DNA from: Acetobacteraceae bacterium H6797
GTDB lineage: Bacteria > Pseudomonadota > Alphaproteobacteria > Acetobacterales > Acetobacteraceae
Length of the DNA: 64,000 nt
Assembly: GCA_015223225.1 (NCBI GenBank)
Contig: JADFCQ010000003.1
Location: forward strand, 248,001-312,000
Direction of reading: 5' to 3'
Part shown: in pieces, positions 15,564 through 24,733 of the stretch
Layout: each line of letters begins with the position of its first letter
Numbering within the stretch: position 1 is the stretch's first letter
Translations under genes and position numbers: made by a program
The notes under the pieces: generated by a model
Seen by the model: the letters and a program-made list of their open reading frames with translations, nothing else
Databases searched by the model: none
What the model was told of the DNA's origin: nothing

Positions 15564-17350
15564 GTGAGGACTCCTCCGGCGATCATGGTCGATGCGGTCG
15601 TCATCGCTCGCTGCGCTTCCGGGCCGCAGCGCAGGGCGCGGCCATCGGGCAGGGTGAGCAGGTCTTGCGGGGTGGTGCGGCAAGCGTCGCGCGCCTGCGG
15701 GCAGCGTCCGGCGAGGTAGCAGCCGCGCGGCAGATCGACGGGGCTCGGGATTTCCCCGGCCAGTGCCGCTTCCGGCGCGCGATCGATGCGGCGGCGCGCC
15801 GGGTCCGGCGCCAGATGGGCCGAGAGCAGGGCGCGGGCATAGGGATGGCGCGGCGCCTCGAAAATCTGCTCGCGGCTACCCTGCTCCACGATCTGGCCGA
15901 GATACATCACGGCCACGCGGTGGCTGAGCTGTTCGACCGTGTTGAGATCATGCGAGATGAAAAGATAGGCCGTGCCGAGCTTCTGCTGCAGATCGCGCAG
16001 CAGCCGCACGATGCCGACGCGCGCGAGCGGCGTGAGCGCCGAGGTCGGCTCGTCAAGCACGATGAGCGCAGGCTCGGCGGCGATGGCGCGGGCGATGGAG
16101 AGCCGCTGCTGCGCGCCGGCGGAGAGCGAACGCGGATGCAGCTTCGCGGTCTGCGGCGGCAGGCCCACGAGGGAGAACAGCTCCGTCACGCGGGCGGGGT
16201 CGCGCTTCTCCAGCGCCTCGCCGAGAATTTCGGCGGCGGTCCAGCGCGGGTCGAGCGCGTCCAGCGGGTCCTGGAAGACGATCTGCACCCGCTTGCGCAG
16301 CCGCCGCAATTCGGCGGGCTTGAGCCCGACCAGATCGCGCCCTTCGAATTCGATACTGCCGCCGCTGGGCTCCACGAGCCGCAGCAGGCAGCGGCCAACG
16401 GTGGTCTTGCCCGAGCCGCTCTCGCCGACGAGACCGAGCGTCTCGCCGTGATGCAGTGTCAGCGCCACCCGGTCCACCGCCTGCAGCACCTTGCCCGAGC
16501 CGCGCAGGGTGAAGCGCTTGGAGAGATCCCTCGCGACCAGGAGAGGCTTCTCCTCAGCCGGCGGCGTGGGCGGGGCCTCGCGGCGGAGGGAGAGCAGGGT
16601 GCGGCTGTAATCGTCGGGCGGCGCTGCGAAGAAATCCCGCACCGGCATGGGTGCCAGCACCCGCCCCTGTTGCATCACCGCGACGCGGTCGCAGTAATTG
16701 GCGATGATGCCGAGATCCTGCGTCATGAGCAGCACGGCCGATTGCGCCGCCCGCGCGGCGCGGGCCAATTCGTCGAGGAACTGCGCCTGGATGGTGACGT
16801 CGAGCCCGCTGGTCGGCTCATCGGCCACCAGCAGGCGCGGCCCGGCGCCGAGCGCCATGGCGATGAGTACGCGCTGCGCCATGCCGCCGCTGATTTCATG
16901 CGGATAGGCCTCCGCACGCCGCGCCGGATCATTGAGGCCCAGGCCGCGCAGCAGCTCGATCGCGCGCTGCCAGGCGCTCTTGCGGCTGAGCGGCAGATGC
17001 GCGCGCAGCACGCCGCCGATCTGGCCGCCGACCGTGTGCAGCGGAGAGAGGGCGCCGCGCGGGTTCTGCACGATGAGCCCGATGCGGCTGCCCCGGCGCT
17101 TGCGCAACTCCTCTTCGGGGAGGCTCAGCAGATCCGTCCCTTCCAGCGTCACGCTGCCGCCGGTGATGCGCCCGGGCGGGCGTGTCAGGCCAAGCAGCGC
17201 GAGGCCAAGGGTGGACTTGCCCGCGCCTGAATCGCCGGTCAGGCCCAGGATCTCGCCGGGCATGACGTCGAGATCGACCTTGTCGACCGCCGTGCTGCCC
17301 GGAAAGCCGACGCTGAGGCCGCGGACGGAGAGCAGGGGTTCAGCGCGCAT
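15560..17350 (-). CDS. Fused DppD-DppF double ABC ATPase
   Basis: 596 residues carrying two complete ABC domains. First half: Walker A GDSGAGKST, signature ISGGMAQR, Walker B LLVADEPTSGLD. Second half (from about residue 280): Walker A GESGSGKTT, signature LSAGAQQR, Walker B LIVLDEPTSAL. The second signature has Ala for the first Gly of LSGGQ. The C-terminus has the oligopeptide extension with CYLAGRCPQARDAC. A single fused chain replaces the usual DppD/DppF pair for the first importer. The ATG at 17350 overlaps the permease stop by 11 bases; earlier in-frame ATGs also exist. Confidence 0.88.
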   Translation of the reverse strand: MRAEPLLSVRGLSVGFPGSTAVDKVDLDVMPGEILGLTGDSGAGKSTLGLALLGLTRPPGRITGGSVTLEGTDLLSLPEEELRKRRGSRIGLIVQNPRGALSPLHTVGGQIGGVLRAHLPLSRKSAWQRAIELLRGLGLNDPARRAEAYPHEISGGMAQRVLIAMALGAGPRLLVADEPTSGLDVTIQAQFLDELARAARAAQSAVLLMTQDLGIIANYCDRVAVMQQGRVLAPMPVRDFFAAPPDDYSRTLLSLRREAPPTPPAEEKPLLVARDLSKRFTLRGSGKVLQAVDRVALTLHHGETLGLVGESGSGKTTVGRCLLRLVEPSGGSIEFEGRDLVGLKPAELRRLRKRVQIVFQDPLDALDPRWTAAEILGEALEKRDPARVTELFSLVGLPPQTAKLHPRSLSAGAQQRLSIARAIAAEPALIVLDEPTSALTPLARVGIVRLLRDLQQKLGTAYLFISHDLNTVEQLSHRVAVMYLGQIVEQGSREQIFEAPRHPYARALLSAHLAPDPARRRIDRAPEAALAGEIPSPVDLPRGCYLAGRCPQARDACRTTPQDLLTLPDGRALRCGPEAQRAMTTASTMIAGGVLT

Positions 17351-18242
17351 GGCGGCGCTCCAGCCCATTGCCGAAACAGGCATAGCCGAAGACGGTGAGC
17401 GAAATGGCCAGGCCGGGGAAGACCGAAGGCCACCATTCGCCCTGGATGATCTGATCCGCCCCCGCCGCGATCATCAGCCCCCATTCGGGTGCCGGCGGGC
17501 GCACGCCGGCGCCGACGAAGGAAAGGCCAGCCGTCATGAGAATGGCGAAGCCGACGGTGACGGAAGCCTGGATCAGAGCGGGCGCCAGCGCATTCGGCAG
17601 CACATGGCGGAGCGCGATGAAGGCCTCGCCTTTGCCCAGCGCGCGCGCGGCATCGACGAAGCCGCGATGGCGCTGTGTCAGCACCTCCGCGCGCGTCAGG
17701 CGCACATAGATCGGCGTGTAGAGCAGCGCGAGGGTGAAGACGATGGTGGTGAAGCTGCGCCCCGCGAGCGTCACCAGGATCATGCCCGTGATGAAGACGG
17801 GGAAGGCCTGCACGAGATCCGACAGGCGCATTACCAGCGCGCCGACCCATGGCCGCGCCGTGCCCGCGAGCAGGCCGAGCAGGCTGCCGAGCACGAGGGA
17901 GGCCAGATTGGCGCCGAGTGCGATGGCCACATCCGTGCGCGGCGCGGCGATGACGCGCGAGAAGATGTCGAGCCCCGCCGTATCCGTGCCGAACCAATGG
18001 ATCGGCTCGTGCGGGGCGCCGGTGATCACCGCATAGAGCAGCCCCGGCACTTCGGAGAGCGCGGGCGGCGGCACGGCGATATCGTCCGTCGGGCGGCCGA
18101 CGTCATAGGGCGCGATCCAGGGCCCGATCACCATCAGCAGCAGCGACAGCGCGACGATGATGCAGCCCAATGTGAACAGCGGGTCGCGCTGCTTGCGCAC
18201 GATGACGGGCGCAGTCTCAGCGGTGATGACGGCGCCGCTCAC
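17340..18242 (-). CDS. Dipeptide/nickel-type ABC permease, DppC-like (first importer)
   Basis: 300 residues from a GTG start at 18242 that overlaps the upstream stop as GTGA. A much longer in-frame reading upstream is only the shadow of the DppB gene. Six membrane segments, HWFGTDTAGLDIFSRV near residue 85, and the EAA-like loop GFVDAARALGKGEAF identify DppC. It forms the channel with the DppB-like protein at 18239-19261. Confidence 0.88.
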   Translation of the reverse strand: MSGAVITAETAPVIVRKQRDPLFTLGCIIVALSLLLMVIGPWIAPYDVGRPTDDIAVPPPALSEVPGLLYAVITGAPHEPIHWFGTDTAGLDIFSRVIAAPRTDVAIALGANLASLVLGSLLGLLAGTARPWVGALVMRLSDLVQAFPVFITGMILVTLAGRSFTTIVFTLALLYTPIYVRLTRAEVLTQRHRGFVDAARALGKGEAFIALRHVLPNALAPALIQASVTVGFAILMTAGLSFVGAGVRPPAPEWGLMIAAGADQIIQGEWWPSVFPGLAISLTVFGYACFGNGLERRHAR

Positions 18243-19261
18243 GAGGCGAGCCTCGGGTCGAGCAGCGCATGGACGATGTCCAGCGCGAGATAGACGAAGA
18301 GCGAGACGGCTGCGATCACCAGCACCACGGCCTGGATCGCCGGATAGTCGAAGGCGAGGACGGAGCGCACGGCATAGCTGCCGATGCCGGGCAGAGAGAA
18401 AACCGTCTCGATCAGCACCGCACCGCCCAGAATGTAGCCGTAGAGCACGCCAAGCAGCGTGAGTGCCGGGGCCAGCGCGTTCTTCAGCGCCATGCGCGCG
18501 ATGCGCCCCGGTGTGAGGCCGGAGGCGCGGCCGAAGAGCACGTAATCCGAGGCCAGCACGCGCACCATATTCTGGCGCACCATCTTCACGATGGGGCCGG
18601 AGAGCACGAAGACCTTGGTGAGCACCGGCAGCATCAGGTGATGCACGCCATCTCGGAAGGCTTCCATATTGCCCGTGAGCAGGCTGTCGATGGTGATGAA
18701 GCCGGTGATGGCCGCCGGGGCGGTGGAAAGCGGATCGAGCCGCCCGAGCGGGGCGGGTGCCCAGCCGAGGATGGCGAAGAAGAAATAGATGAAGAGCAGG
18801 CCCCACCAGAATTCCGGCTGCGACCCCGCGAAGAGGCTGTAGCCGAAGGTCGCCTTATCGGCCGCACCGCCCGGCTTCAGCGCGCAGAGCATGCCCAGCG
18901 GCACGGAGATGAGGAAGGCCAGCACGAAGGAGATGGTGATCAGCTCCAGCGTCACCGGCAGGGCCCGCGCGATCTCTTTCGCGACGGGCTCGCCCGTGAC
19001 CCAGGACTTGCCGAAATCCCCCTGCAACAGACCGGAGGAGCCCGGCAGCACGCCGATATAGGCGGCGAATTGCGTCATGACCGGCCGGTCCAGCCCCAGC
19101 GCCTGTTGCGAGGCGAGATAGGCCTCGCGTGAGGCGTTTTGCCCCACCAGCCGCGCCACAGGATCGGCCGGCAGCAGGCGGATGGCGAAGAACACCACCA
19201 GCGCCAGTCCGACGAGTTGCAACAGCGCGGTGCCGAGGCGCCGGGAGACGAAGCCGGTCAT
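18239..19261 (-). CDS. Dipeptide/nickel-type ABC permease, DppB-like (first importer)
   Basis: 340 residues, about six membrane segments. DppB blocks include LGLDRPVMTQFAAYIG, GDFGKSWVTGEPV, LPVTLELITISF, and the C-terminal LDIVHALLDPRL. Located 7 bases after the receptor gene and overlapping the DppC-like gene by 4 bases. Confidence 0.9.
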   Translation of the reverse strand: MTGFVSRRLGTALLQLVGLALVVFFAIRLLPADPVARLVGQNASREAYLASQQALGLDRPVMTQFAAYIGVLPGSSGLLQGDFGKSWVTGEPVAKEIARALPVTLELITISFVLAFLISVPLGMLCALKPGGAADKATFGYSLFAGSQPEFWWGLLFIYFFFAILGWAPAPLGRLDPLSTAPAAITGFITIDSLLTGNMEAFRDGVHHLMLPVLTKVFVLSGPIVKMVRQNMVRVLASDYVLFGRASGLTPGRIARMALKNALAPALTLLGVLYGYILGGAVLIETVFSLPGIGSYAVRSVLAFDYPAIQAVVLVIAAVSLFVYLALDIVHALLDPRLAS

Positions 19262-19268
19262 GCGCGCC

Positions 19269-20963
19269 TCACCGTTCCAGTTTCAGTTCGAAGAGGCGAA
19301 GCGAGTTGTCCGGATGCCAGGTCAGGCCCGAGAGCTTGTCGGAAAAGGCCCATTGCGTCCGCGTCTCGAGCAATGGCACCCAGGCGAGCTGGTTCTGCAG
19401 CAGGTTCTGGATCTGCGCGACGAGCGGGGCGCGCTGCGCCGGGTCCGGCTGGGTCTGCGCCGCGGTGAAGAGGCGGTCGAGTTCCGGATTGGAGTAGTTG
19501 GTGATGTTGTTGACGCCGCCTGCCTCGGGGGAGACGAAGTAGAGGCGCGTGGCATAGACGACATCGGGGCCCACCGGCTTCTCGGTATCCGAGATGAACA
19601 TCGCCAGGTCCTTCTTCACCATCCGCCGATCGGCGAACTGAGTCTGCGGCATCGGGTCGATCTGCACCTGGATGCCGATATCGCCGAGCGCGGCCTTGAT
19701 GGCCGTGGCGATGGGGCCGAGATAGGATTCGCGCTCGGCGGTGAAGGCGAGATGGAAGGCATCGGCATAGCGCTCGAGCCCCCGGCCTTCGGGGAAGCCG
19801 GCTTCGGCCAGCAGCGCGCGGGCGCGGGTGAGATCGCGCGGATACTGCTGCTCCGGCTTCACGAAACCGGCGAGCGAATCAGGGAAATGCGCGTTCCACT
19901 GGCGTGCCGCGCCGGCATAGCCGATGCGGGAAAGCTGCTCGTAAGGCATCGCATAGGCGATGGCCTGGCGCAGCTTCGGATTGTCGAAGGGCGGGCTGCG
20001 CCAGTTCAGGCCGAGCACCAGCGTCTCATTGCCGAAGATGCCCGCAACCCGCACGCCGCGCGCCGTCGAAAGGTTCTGGAATTCCCGCGCGGCGAGGCGC
20101 TGGGTGAGCTGCGCCTGGCCGGCACGCATGGCGAGCACGCGGTTCGCGCTTTGCGGCACGCGCTTGATCACCACGCGGTCGATATCCGGCTTGCCGCGGT
20201 AATAATCCGGGTTGGCGCGCAGGACGAATTCGTCGTCCTTCACCCAGCGCTCGAGGCAATAGGGGCCGAAGCCCGCCGCGTTCACCGTATTGGCGTAGGT
20301 GTGGCTCCAGGGGTCCTCGGCCGTCGCGTGCTTCCTCATCTCGACGCTGTCGAAGGGCGCCATCGAGTACACGGTGAGCACCGTGAGGAAGAGGCTGTTC
20401 TCGGTCGATTGCTTGATGCGGATGGTGTAGTCGTCGACTTTCTCGACGGCATCGCCAAGTTCGCGGCTGCCGCCGGTAAAGACGGAGCGGTCGAAGCCCT
20501 TGATGGAGGCCAGGCTGGCGAGGAACCAGTTGATCGGCGCCGTGCCGCTCACCGATTTGCCGCGCGCGAGGGTGTAGATCACGTCATCGGCGGTGAAGGT
20601 ATTGCCCGCGCAGCTCTTCACGCCCTGGCGCAGCTTGAGGGTCCAGGTGAGGCTGGACTGATCGTAGCTCCAGCTTTCGGCGAGCCTGCCCTCGAAGCGG
20701 CTGAAATCCAGCGTGCGGATACCGTCCTGGCTGGCACCGGAGAGCGGATAGTCGATGAGCGTGTCCATCATGTTGATGAACCCGAATTGCGAGGTATTCA
20801 CCGTGACGGCCGGGCCGTCATAGTCGAGCCCCGCCGGCACGTCCTCGGCCAGGTAGAGCAGCTGCTTGATCGGCGCGGGGGCCGCGCCCTGGGCATGCGC
20901 CATCGTTTGCATTGCGGCGGAAAAAATTGCGGCTGTTGCCAGCCCGGTTAGAACCTTGCGCAC
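19269..20963 (-). CDS. Dipeptide/nickel-type ABC substrate-binding protein (first importer)
   Basis: 564 residues, solute-binding protein family 5, with a Sec signal peptide (MRKVLTGLATAAIFSAAMQT, cleavage likely after AHA near residue 23). Family blocks: LDYDGPAVTVN, LRQGVKSCAGNTFTADDV, YCLERWVKDDEF, NPDYYRGKPDIDRV, LRQAIAYAMPYEQL. First gene of the upstream importer, 43 bases after the MmgE/PrpD gene. Ligand unknown. Confidence 0.9.
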   Translation of the reverse strand: MRKVLTGLATAAIFSAAMQTMAHAQGAAPAPIKQLLYLAEDVPAGLDYDGPAVTVNTSQFGFINMMDTLIDYPLSGASQDGIRTLDFSRFEGRLAESWSYDQSSLTWTLKLRQGVKSCAGNTFTADDVIYTLARGKSVSGTAPINWFLASLASIKGFDRSVFTGGSRELGDAVEKVDDYTIRIKQSTENSLFLTVLTVYSMAPFDSVEMRKHATAEDPWSHTYANTVNAAGFGPYCLERWVKDDEFVLRANPDYYRGKPDIDRVVIKRVPQSANRVLAMRAGQAQLTQRLAAREFQNLSTARGVRVAGIFGNETLVLGLNWRSPPFDNPKLRQAIAYAMPYEQLSRIGYAGAARQWNAHFPDSLAGFVKPEQQYPRDLTRARALLAEAGFPEGRGLERYADAFHLAFTAERESYLGPIATAIKAALGDIGIQVQIDPMPQTQFADRRMVKKDLAMFISDTEKPVGPDVVYATRLYFVSPEAGGVNNITNYSNPELDRLFTAAQTQPDPAQRAPLVAQIQNLLQNQLAWVPLLETRTQWAFSDKLSGLTWHPDNSLRLFELKLER

Positions 20964-21006
20964 TCAACCCTCCTTGACGCTGCCGGCCCGGCGGCCGGTA
21001 AGGTGT

Positions 21007-22422
21007 TTAATTCGTCTTCGGCCGCAGCAGGGCGGTCAGGTCACGCAGGTCGCCGAGCGTCTCCAGATCGTCGACCATGGCGATCAGCTTCTCCCGCGCT
21101 TCCTCGCCCAGCGGCTCGGCTGCGAATTCCCAGCAGCGGCGGAACTTCGTCAGATGCTGCTCGCGCGTGAGGCGGCGCGACGGGCTCGCGAGCATCTGCT
21201 CGCAACGCCACTGGCGCAGCTCGCCGTTCTTCAGCCGTAGTTCGACGCTGATCGGCACGAGCGCGTTGGGATCGCTGCCGCCATCGGAGACCATGCGGAT
21301 GCGCTTGGCGATCTCATGCGTCACCGGGTCCGTCAGTTCCGCGCCGCGATAATGCGCGAGGTCGATGAAGCCGTGCTGGATCACCTTGGCGCCGACGAAA
21401 GCCATGCAGAGCTGCGCATAATTTGAACTGGGCGAAGGCACGTCTGGACGCGAGCAGAGGCGCGCGGTGACGGGCGGGCCGGTGATGACGACGCTCTCCA
21501 CCATATCCGGCGTCAGACCCTGCATCAGCTGCATCAGCCCCTCCACACCGCCATGCGTGGCGCGGCCGGCGGGGTAAGGCTTGTGGCTGAGTTCGGCGAT
21601 CATCCAGCGACGCCCGAGTGCCGCGCGCGTCTCGGCCAGGTCCCACTGCCCCTCCTGCAAAGGGAAATAGCCGTAGGGGCCTTCGAAAGTGCCGAGCATG
21701 CCGGGCATGCCCTGCGCCGCGAGATCGCAGCTCTGAAGGCTGGCGCGGCTGTTGAAGCCCACCTGGAGTGGCAGCGCGGCGCTGCCCTCGCCATGCGGCT
21801 GCAGCGTGCCGCTGGTCTGGGCATATTGCAGGCCGAAAGCCTGAACGAGCGTGGCGTGCGACAGGCCCATCAACCGTCCGACCGCCGCCGTGGCGCCGAA
21901 GCCGCCGGCCGTCGCCGGGCGGAAAAAGCGCATGGCCGCGCGGGAGGCGACGCCCAGCCCGGCTGAGACATTCACGCCTACCGCGCAGGCAACCAGCAGG
22001 TCGCGGCCGGAAATGCCGCCCTTGCGCTCGGCGAAGGCGATGGCAGCGGGCAGCAGCGTCGCCAGCGGATGGAGCACCGCGCCTTCATGCACGCAGTCAT
22101 ATTCCTGGCAATGCACCTGGAAGGCATTGGCCATGGCGGCGATGCCGGCGGGCACTTGCTCCGACCGCCCCCAGAGCGTCGCCTGCGCGCCCGCGCCCCA
22201 GCTCCTGCCGGCCGCGATCACCTTGTCGGCGGCGAAGGCGGTGGAACCCGCGATGCCGACGCCCAGCGTGTCGAGAATGAAGACCTTTGCCTGGCCGACC
22301 GCATCCTCTGTCAGCGCCTCGTAGCGTGCCTCGAGCACGTGGCTGGCGAAGGCCTCCGCGAGGTTCGCCTGCTCGGCAACTGCGTCGCTGCTCGGCGTTT
22401 GTGAGGCCATCGGTTGATCCAT
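21007..22422 (-). CDS. MmgE/PrpD family protein
   Basis: 471 residues with the family pattern: FILDTLGVGIAGS near the start, MANAFQVHCQEYDCVHEGAVLHP, ATAGGFGATAAVGRLMGLS and LSHKPYPAGRATHGG. Relatives include 2-methylcitrate dehydratase PrpD and cis-aconitate decarboxylase, but the family contains many enzymes of unknown substrate. ATG 22422 was chosen for its GGAG site. It is the first gene of the long leftward operon, so a dehydration or decarboxylation of an acid derived from the imported compound is plausible. It should not be called PrpD outright: no methylcitrate synthase is nearby. Confidence 0.85.
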   Translation of the reverse strand: MDQPMASQTPSSDAVAEQANLAEAFASHVLEARYEALTEDAVGQAKVFILDTLGVGIAGSTAFAADKVIAAGRSWGAGAQATLWGRSEQVPAGIAAMANAFQVHCQEYDCVHEGAVLHPLATLLPAAIAFAERKGGISGRDLLVACAVGVNVSAGLGVASRAAMRFFRPATAGGFGATAAVGRLMGLSHATLVQAFGLQYAQTSGTLQPHGEGSAALPLQVGFNSRASLQSCDLAAQGMPGMLGTFEGPYGYFPLQEGQWDLAETRAALGRRWMIAELSHKPYPAGRATHGGVEGLMQLMQGLTPDMVESVVITGPPVTARLCSRPDVPSPSSNYAQLCMAFVGAKVIQHGFIDLAHYRGAELTDPVTHEIAKRIRMVSDGGSDPNALVPISVELRLKNGELRQWRCEQMLASPSRRLTREQHLTKFRRCWEFAAEPLGEEAREKLIAMVDDLETLGDLRDLTALLRPKTN

Positions 22423-22462
22423 CGGGCACTCCGGCTGTCGCGAAGAACGGAACACGAAATAA

Positions 22463-22472
22463 TGTCCGGACA
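22463..22472. promoter_or_regulatory. Perfect 10-bp palindrome, probable GntR operator
   Basis: TGTCCGGACA lies in the 143-base gap between the MmgE/PrpD gene and the divergent GntR/HutC regulator, 41 bases upstream of the MmgE/PrpD ATG. GntR-family dimers bind short palindromes in their own intergenic regions. Binding is inferred from position and symmetry. Confidence 0.5.
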
Positions 22473-22565
22473 AATCCAAAACGGCTTTCCGATATCCCGT
22501 CAAGTGCCTAAAACAGAGTCAAAGGCCGTAGGGGTCCCGCGCCGTATGACGAATTTATCGGCCGA

Positions 22566-23351
22566 ATGAGCAGAAAAAGTGCAAATGTGCTGAAGCTTGC
22601 GGCGCCTGGCGTGCCGCCCCGCTATCAGCAGATTCGAGACATCCTGCGCGATCGCATTCGCCTCGGACGCTACCCCGTCGGCAGCCATCTGCCGACGGAG
22701 GCCGCGCTCTGCATCGAATTCGAGGTCAGCCGCTATACGTTGCGCGAGGCGCTGCGTCGGCTGGTGGAGGAGGGGCTGCTCAGCCGCCGGCAGAAGTCCG
22801 GCACGATGGTTCTGACGGCCTCACCGCCCAGCGTCTTCGTCCATACCATCCGCCAGGTGAGCGACCTCTATCAGATGGCCGTGGACACGCATTCCGAGAT
22901 TCTTTCGGTGCGCGACGACGAACCCACGCCGCCGCCACGCCCCGATCTGGGCCGCGATGCCGAGGGCGATTGGCTGCGCCTGGACAGCCTGCGCAGTGAC
23001 ATCGCCTCCCGCCGGCCCATCGCCTATATCGTTTCGTATATGCCTGCCCGATTCGGTTGGCTGGTGCCCGAACTGTATGCGGTGCGCGGGCCGCTCTACG
23101 CCCATCTCGAGAGCCGCAGCGGCGAGAAGATCGAGCGTGTGGTGCAGGAAGTCACGGCCGGCACTCTCCCGCCACGCGCGGCCCGGGCGCTCGGCGAGGC
23201 GCCGCATGCTGTCGGCGTCTGTATGCATCGCCGCTATCTGACGCGGCAGGGTATGCTCATCATGTCCTATAGCTGGCACCCCGCCGCCAGCTTCCTCTAT
23301 CGGACGGAATTTTCGCGCTCGGGCGAAGCGGAGGAGGAGACGGCGGCCTAG
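22566..23351 (+). CDS. GntR-family regulator, HutC subfamily (UTRA domain)
   Basis: 261 residues. The winged helix is at about 17-85 (RYQQIRDILRDRI, GSHLPTEAALCIEFEVSRYTLREAL, SRRQKSGTMVL), and the rest is a UTRA ligand-binding domain ending with YLTRQGMLIMSYSWHPA. Such proteins usually repress catabolic operons and release DNA when the substrate binds. It is divergent from the 13-gene importer/enzyme operon and is its likely regulator. It is convergent with the FAD gene of the next operon: the two TAG stops share the palindrome CTAG at 23348-23351. Confidence 0.88.
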   Translation: MSRKSANVLKLAAPGVPPRYQQIRDILRDRIRLGRYPVGSHLPTEAALCIEFEVSRYTLREALRRLVEEGLLSRRQKSGTMVLTASPPSVFVHTIRQVSDLYQMAVDTHSEILSVRDDEPTPPPRPDLGRDAEGDWLRLDSLRSDIASRRPIAYIVSYMPARFGWLVPELYAVRGPLYAHLESRSGEKIERVVQEVTAGTLPPRAARALGEAPHAVGVCMHRRYLTRQGMLIMSYSWHPAASFLYRTEFSRSGEAEEETAA

Positions 23352-24733
23352 CCCGCGGCCGCCTCTCCCGCCATATGGCCGAGCGCCACGGCCGTCAGCA
23401 GGCCATTGCCCGAGAGATAGCCCTCCGCCCGGCTGCCCGAGACGCCGCAGGCCGCGCCACCGGCCGCGAAGAGATTGGGAAAGGCCGTGCCGTCAGGCCG
23501 CAGCACGCGCGCCTGAGGGTTCACCACGAGCCCGCCCTGGGTATGGAAAAGCGCGCCGGTGACGCGCACGGCACGATAGGGCGGCTGGAGCGGCGGCACG
23601 CTTGCGAAGGCCCGGCCGAAATCATCCGTTGCGCCTTCGCGCTTCAGCGCCTCGACCTCGGCGAAGGTTTCAGCAAGAGCGGTCTCCGGCAGTTTCGTGA
23701 CACGCGCGAGGCCCGCGACATCCTCGGCACTGACGATGACGCCCGCGGCCTCCGCCTGGCGAAAATCCTCGAACTGGCGCGCGATGCTGGCGATGCGCTC
23801 GTCGAAAACGCTCCATGCGATGCCGTCAGGCTGCTGCAAGACCTTCGCGGCCTGCTCGGAATAGCCGTGGCTCTCGTCGGAAAAGCGGCGGCCTTCGACA
23901 TTCACCTGAAAGCCACCCTCGGTCATCGTCGCCCATGAAATCAGGATGCCGATGGGATGCGCGACCGAGCCATGGCCCTGATGGCCGGAAAGATGCCGCG
24001 TGGCCGCACCCAGGGCCTCACCCCAGAGCAGCGCCTCACCCTGATTGCCCGCATGACCGAAATACAGCGCCTTGGCGAGTTGCGGCACATATCGCTCGAC
24101 GAGGGCCGGGTTTCCGCCATAGCCATTGCAGGCCAGGATCAGCGCCTCGCAGCCCAGGCGCTCCTCGCTGCCATCAGGGCGCCGGAAGTCAAGGCCCCTG
24201 ATTTTACCGTCGCTTTCGGCGAAGAGGGCGGTGACTTGCGCGTCGCAGAGAATATCGGCACCGGCCTTTTCCGCAGCCTCGCGAAGCCGGTTCACCAGTT
24301 CCTCGCCGGAGCGGCTGGGCAGGCCGTGCATGCGGCAGGCGCTGTGGCCGGGATAGCGGAAATCGGTGATGACGGAGAAGTCGAGCCCGTGCTTGTCGGC
24401 GAGCCATTCGAGCACGCCGCCGATACGGCCCGCGATGGCGGAGACCATGGCGGCGTCGGGCTCATTGCTGGCTTTGGCCATGATGTCGGCAGCGAATGTG
24501 TCGGCGCTGTCCTCGATGCTGGCGGCCTTCTGCCAGCGCGTACCGGCCGCGGGGATGAGGCCCGCGGAAAGCGCCGTGGAGCCGCGCGGCACAGGGTCGC
24601 GCTCCAGCACCAACACGTCCTGCCCGGCATCGCGCAGGGCCAGCGCGGCGGTGAGCCCCGCCGCGCCCGCGCCGATGATGACGGTGGGCATGGTGACGTC
24701 GAAAGCGACGCCTTCAGCGGGAAGAACCTTCAT
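23348..24733 (-). CDS. FAD-dependent oxidoreductase, FrdA/tricarballylate-dehydrogenase-like
   Basis: 461 residues. VIIGAGAAGLTAALALRDAG binds the FAD ADP moiety, and the C-terminal GGLVVNPQARVLRPDG plus LFAAGGAACGVSGSRAEGYLSGNGL is the FAD-binding end of the fumarate reductase/succinate dehydrogenase flavoprotein family. It should oxidise or reduce a C-C bond next to a carboxylate, as TcuA does with tricarballylate. ATG 24733 overlaps the upstream isochorismatase-fold stop by 4 bases; the longer in-frame reading is a shadow. Last gene of the hyu operon. No electron-transfer partner is encoded here. Confidence 0.85.
   Translation of the reverse strand: MKVLPAEGVAFDVTMPTVIIGAGAAGLTAALALRDAGQDVLVLERDPVPRGSTALSAGLIPAAGTRWQKAASIEDSADTFAADIMAKASNEPDAAMVSAIAGRIGGVLEWLADKHGLDFSVITDFRYPGHSACRMHGLPSRSGEELVNRLREAAEKAGADILCDAQVTALFAESDGKIRGLDFRRPDGSEERLGCEALILACNGYGGNPALVERYVPQLAKALYFGHAGNQGEALLWGEALGAATRHLSGHQGHGSVAHPIGILISWATMTEGGFQVNVEGRRFSDESHGYSEQAAKVLQQPDGIAWSVFDERIASIARQFEDFRQAEAAGVIVSAEDVAGLARVTKLPETALAETFAEVEALKREGATDDFGRAFASVPPLQPPYRAVRVTGALFHTQGGLVVNPQARVLRPDGTAFPNLFAAGGAACGVSGSRAEGYLSGNGLLTAVALGHMAGEAAAG

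Noticed and set aside
21007..22422. Calling this 2-methylcitrate dehydratase prpD
   Set aside because: The family is broad and no prpC or prpB-type partner lies in the same operon.
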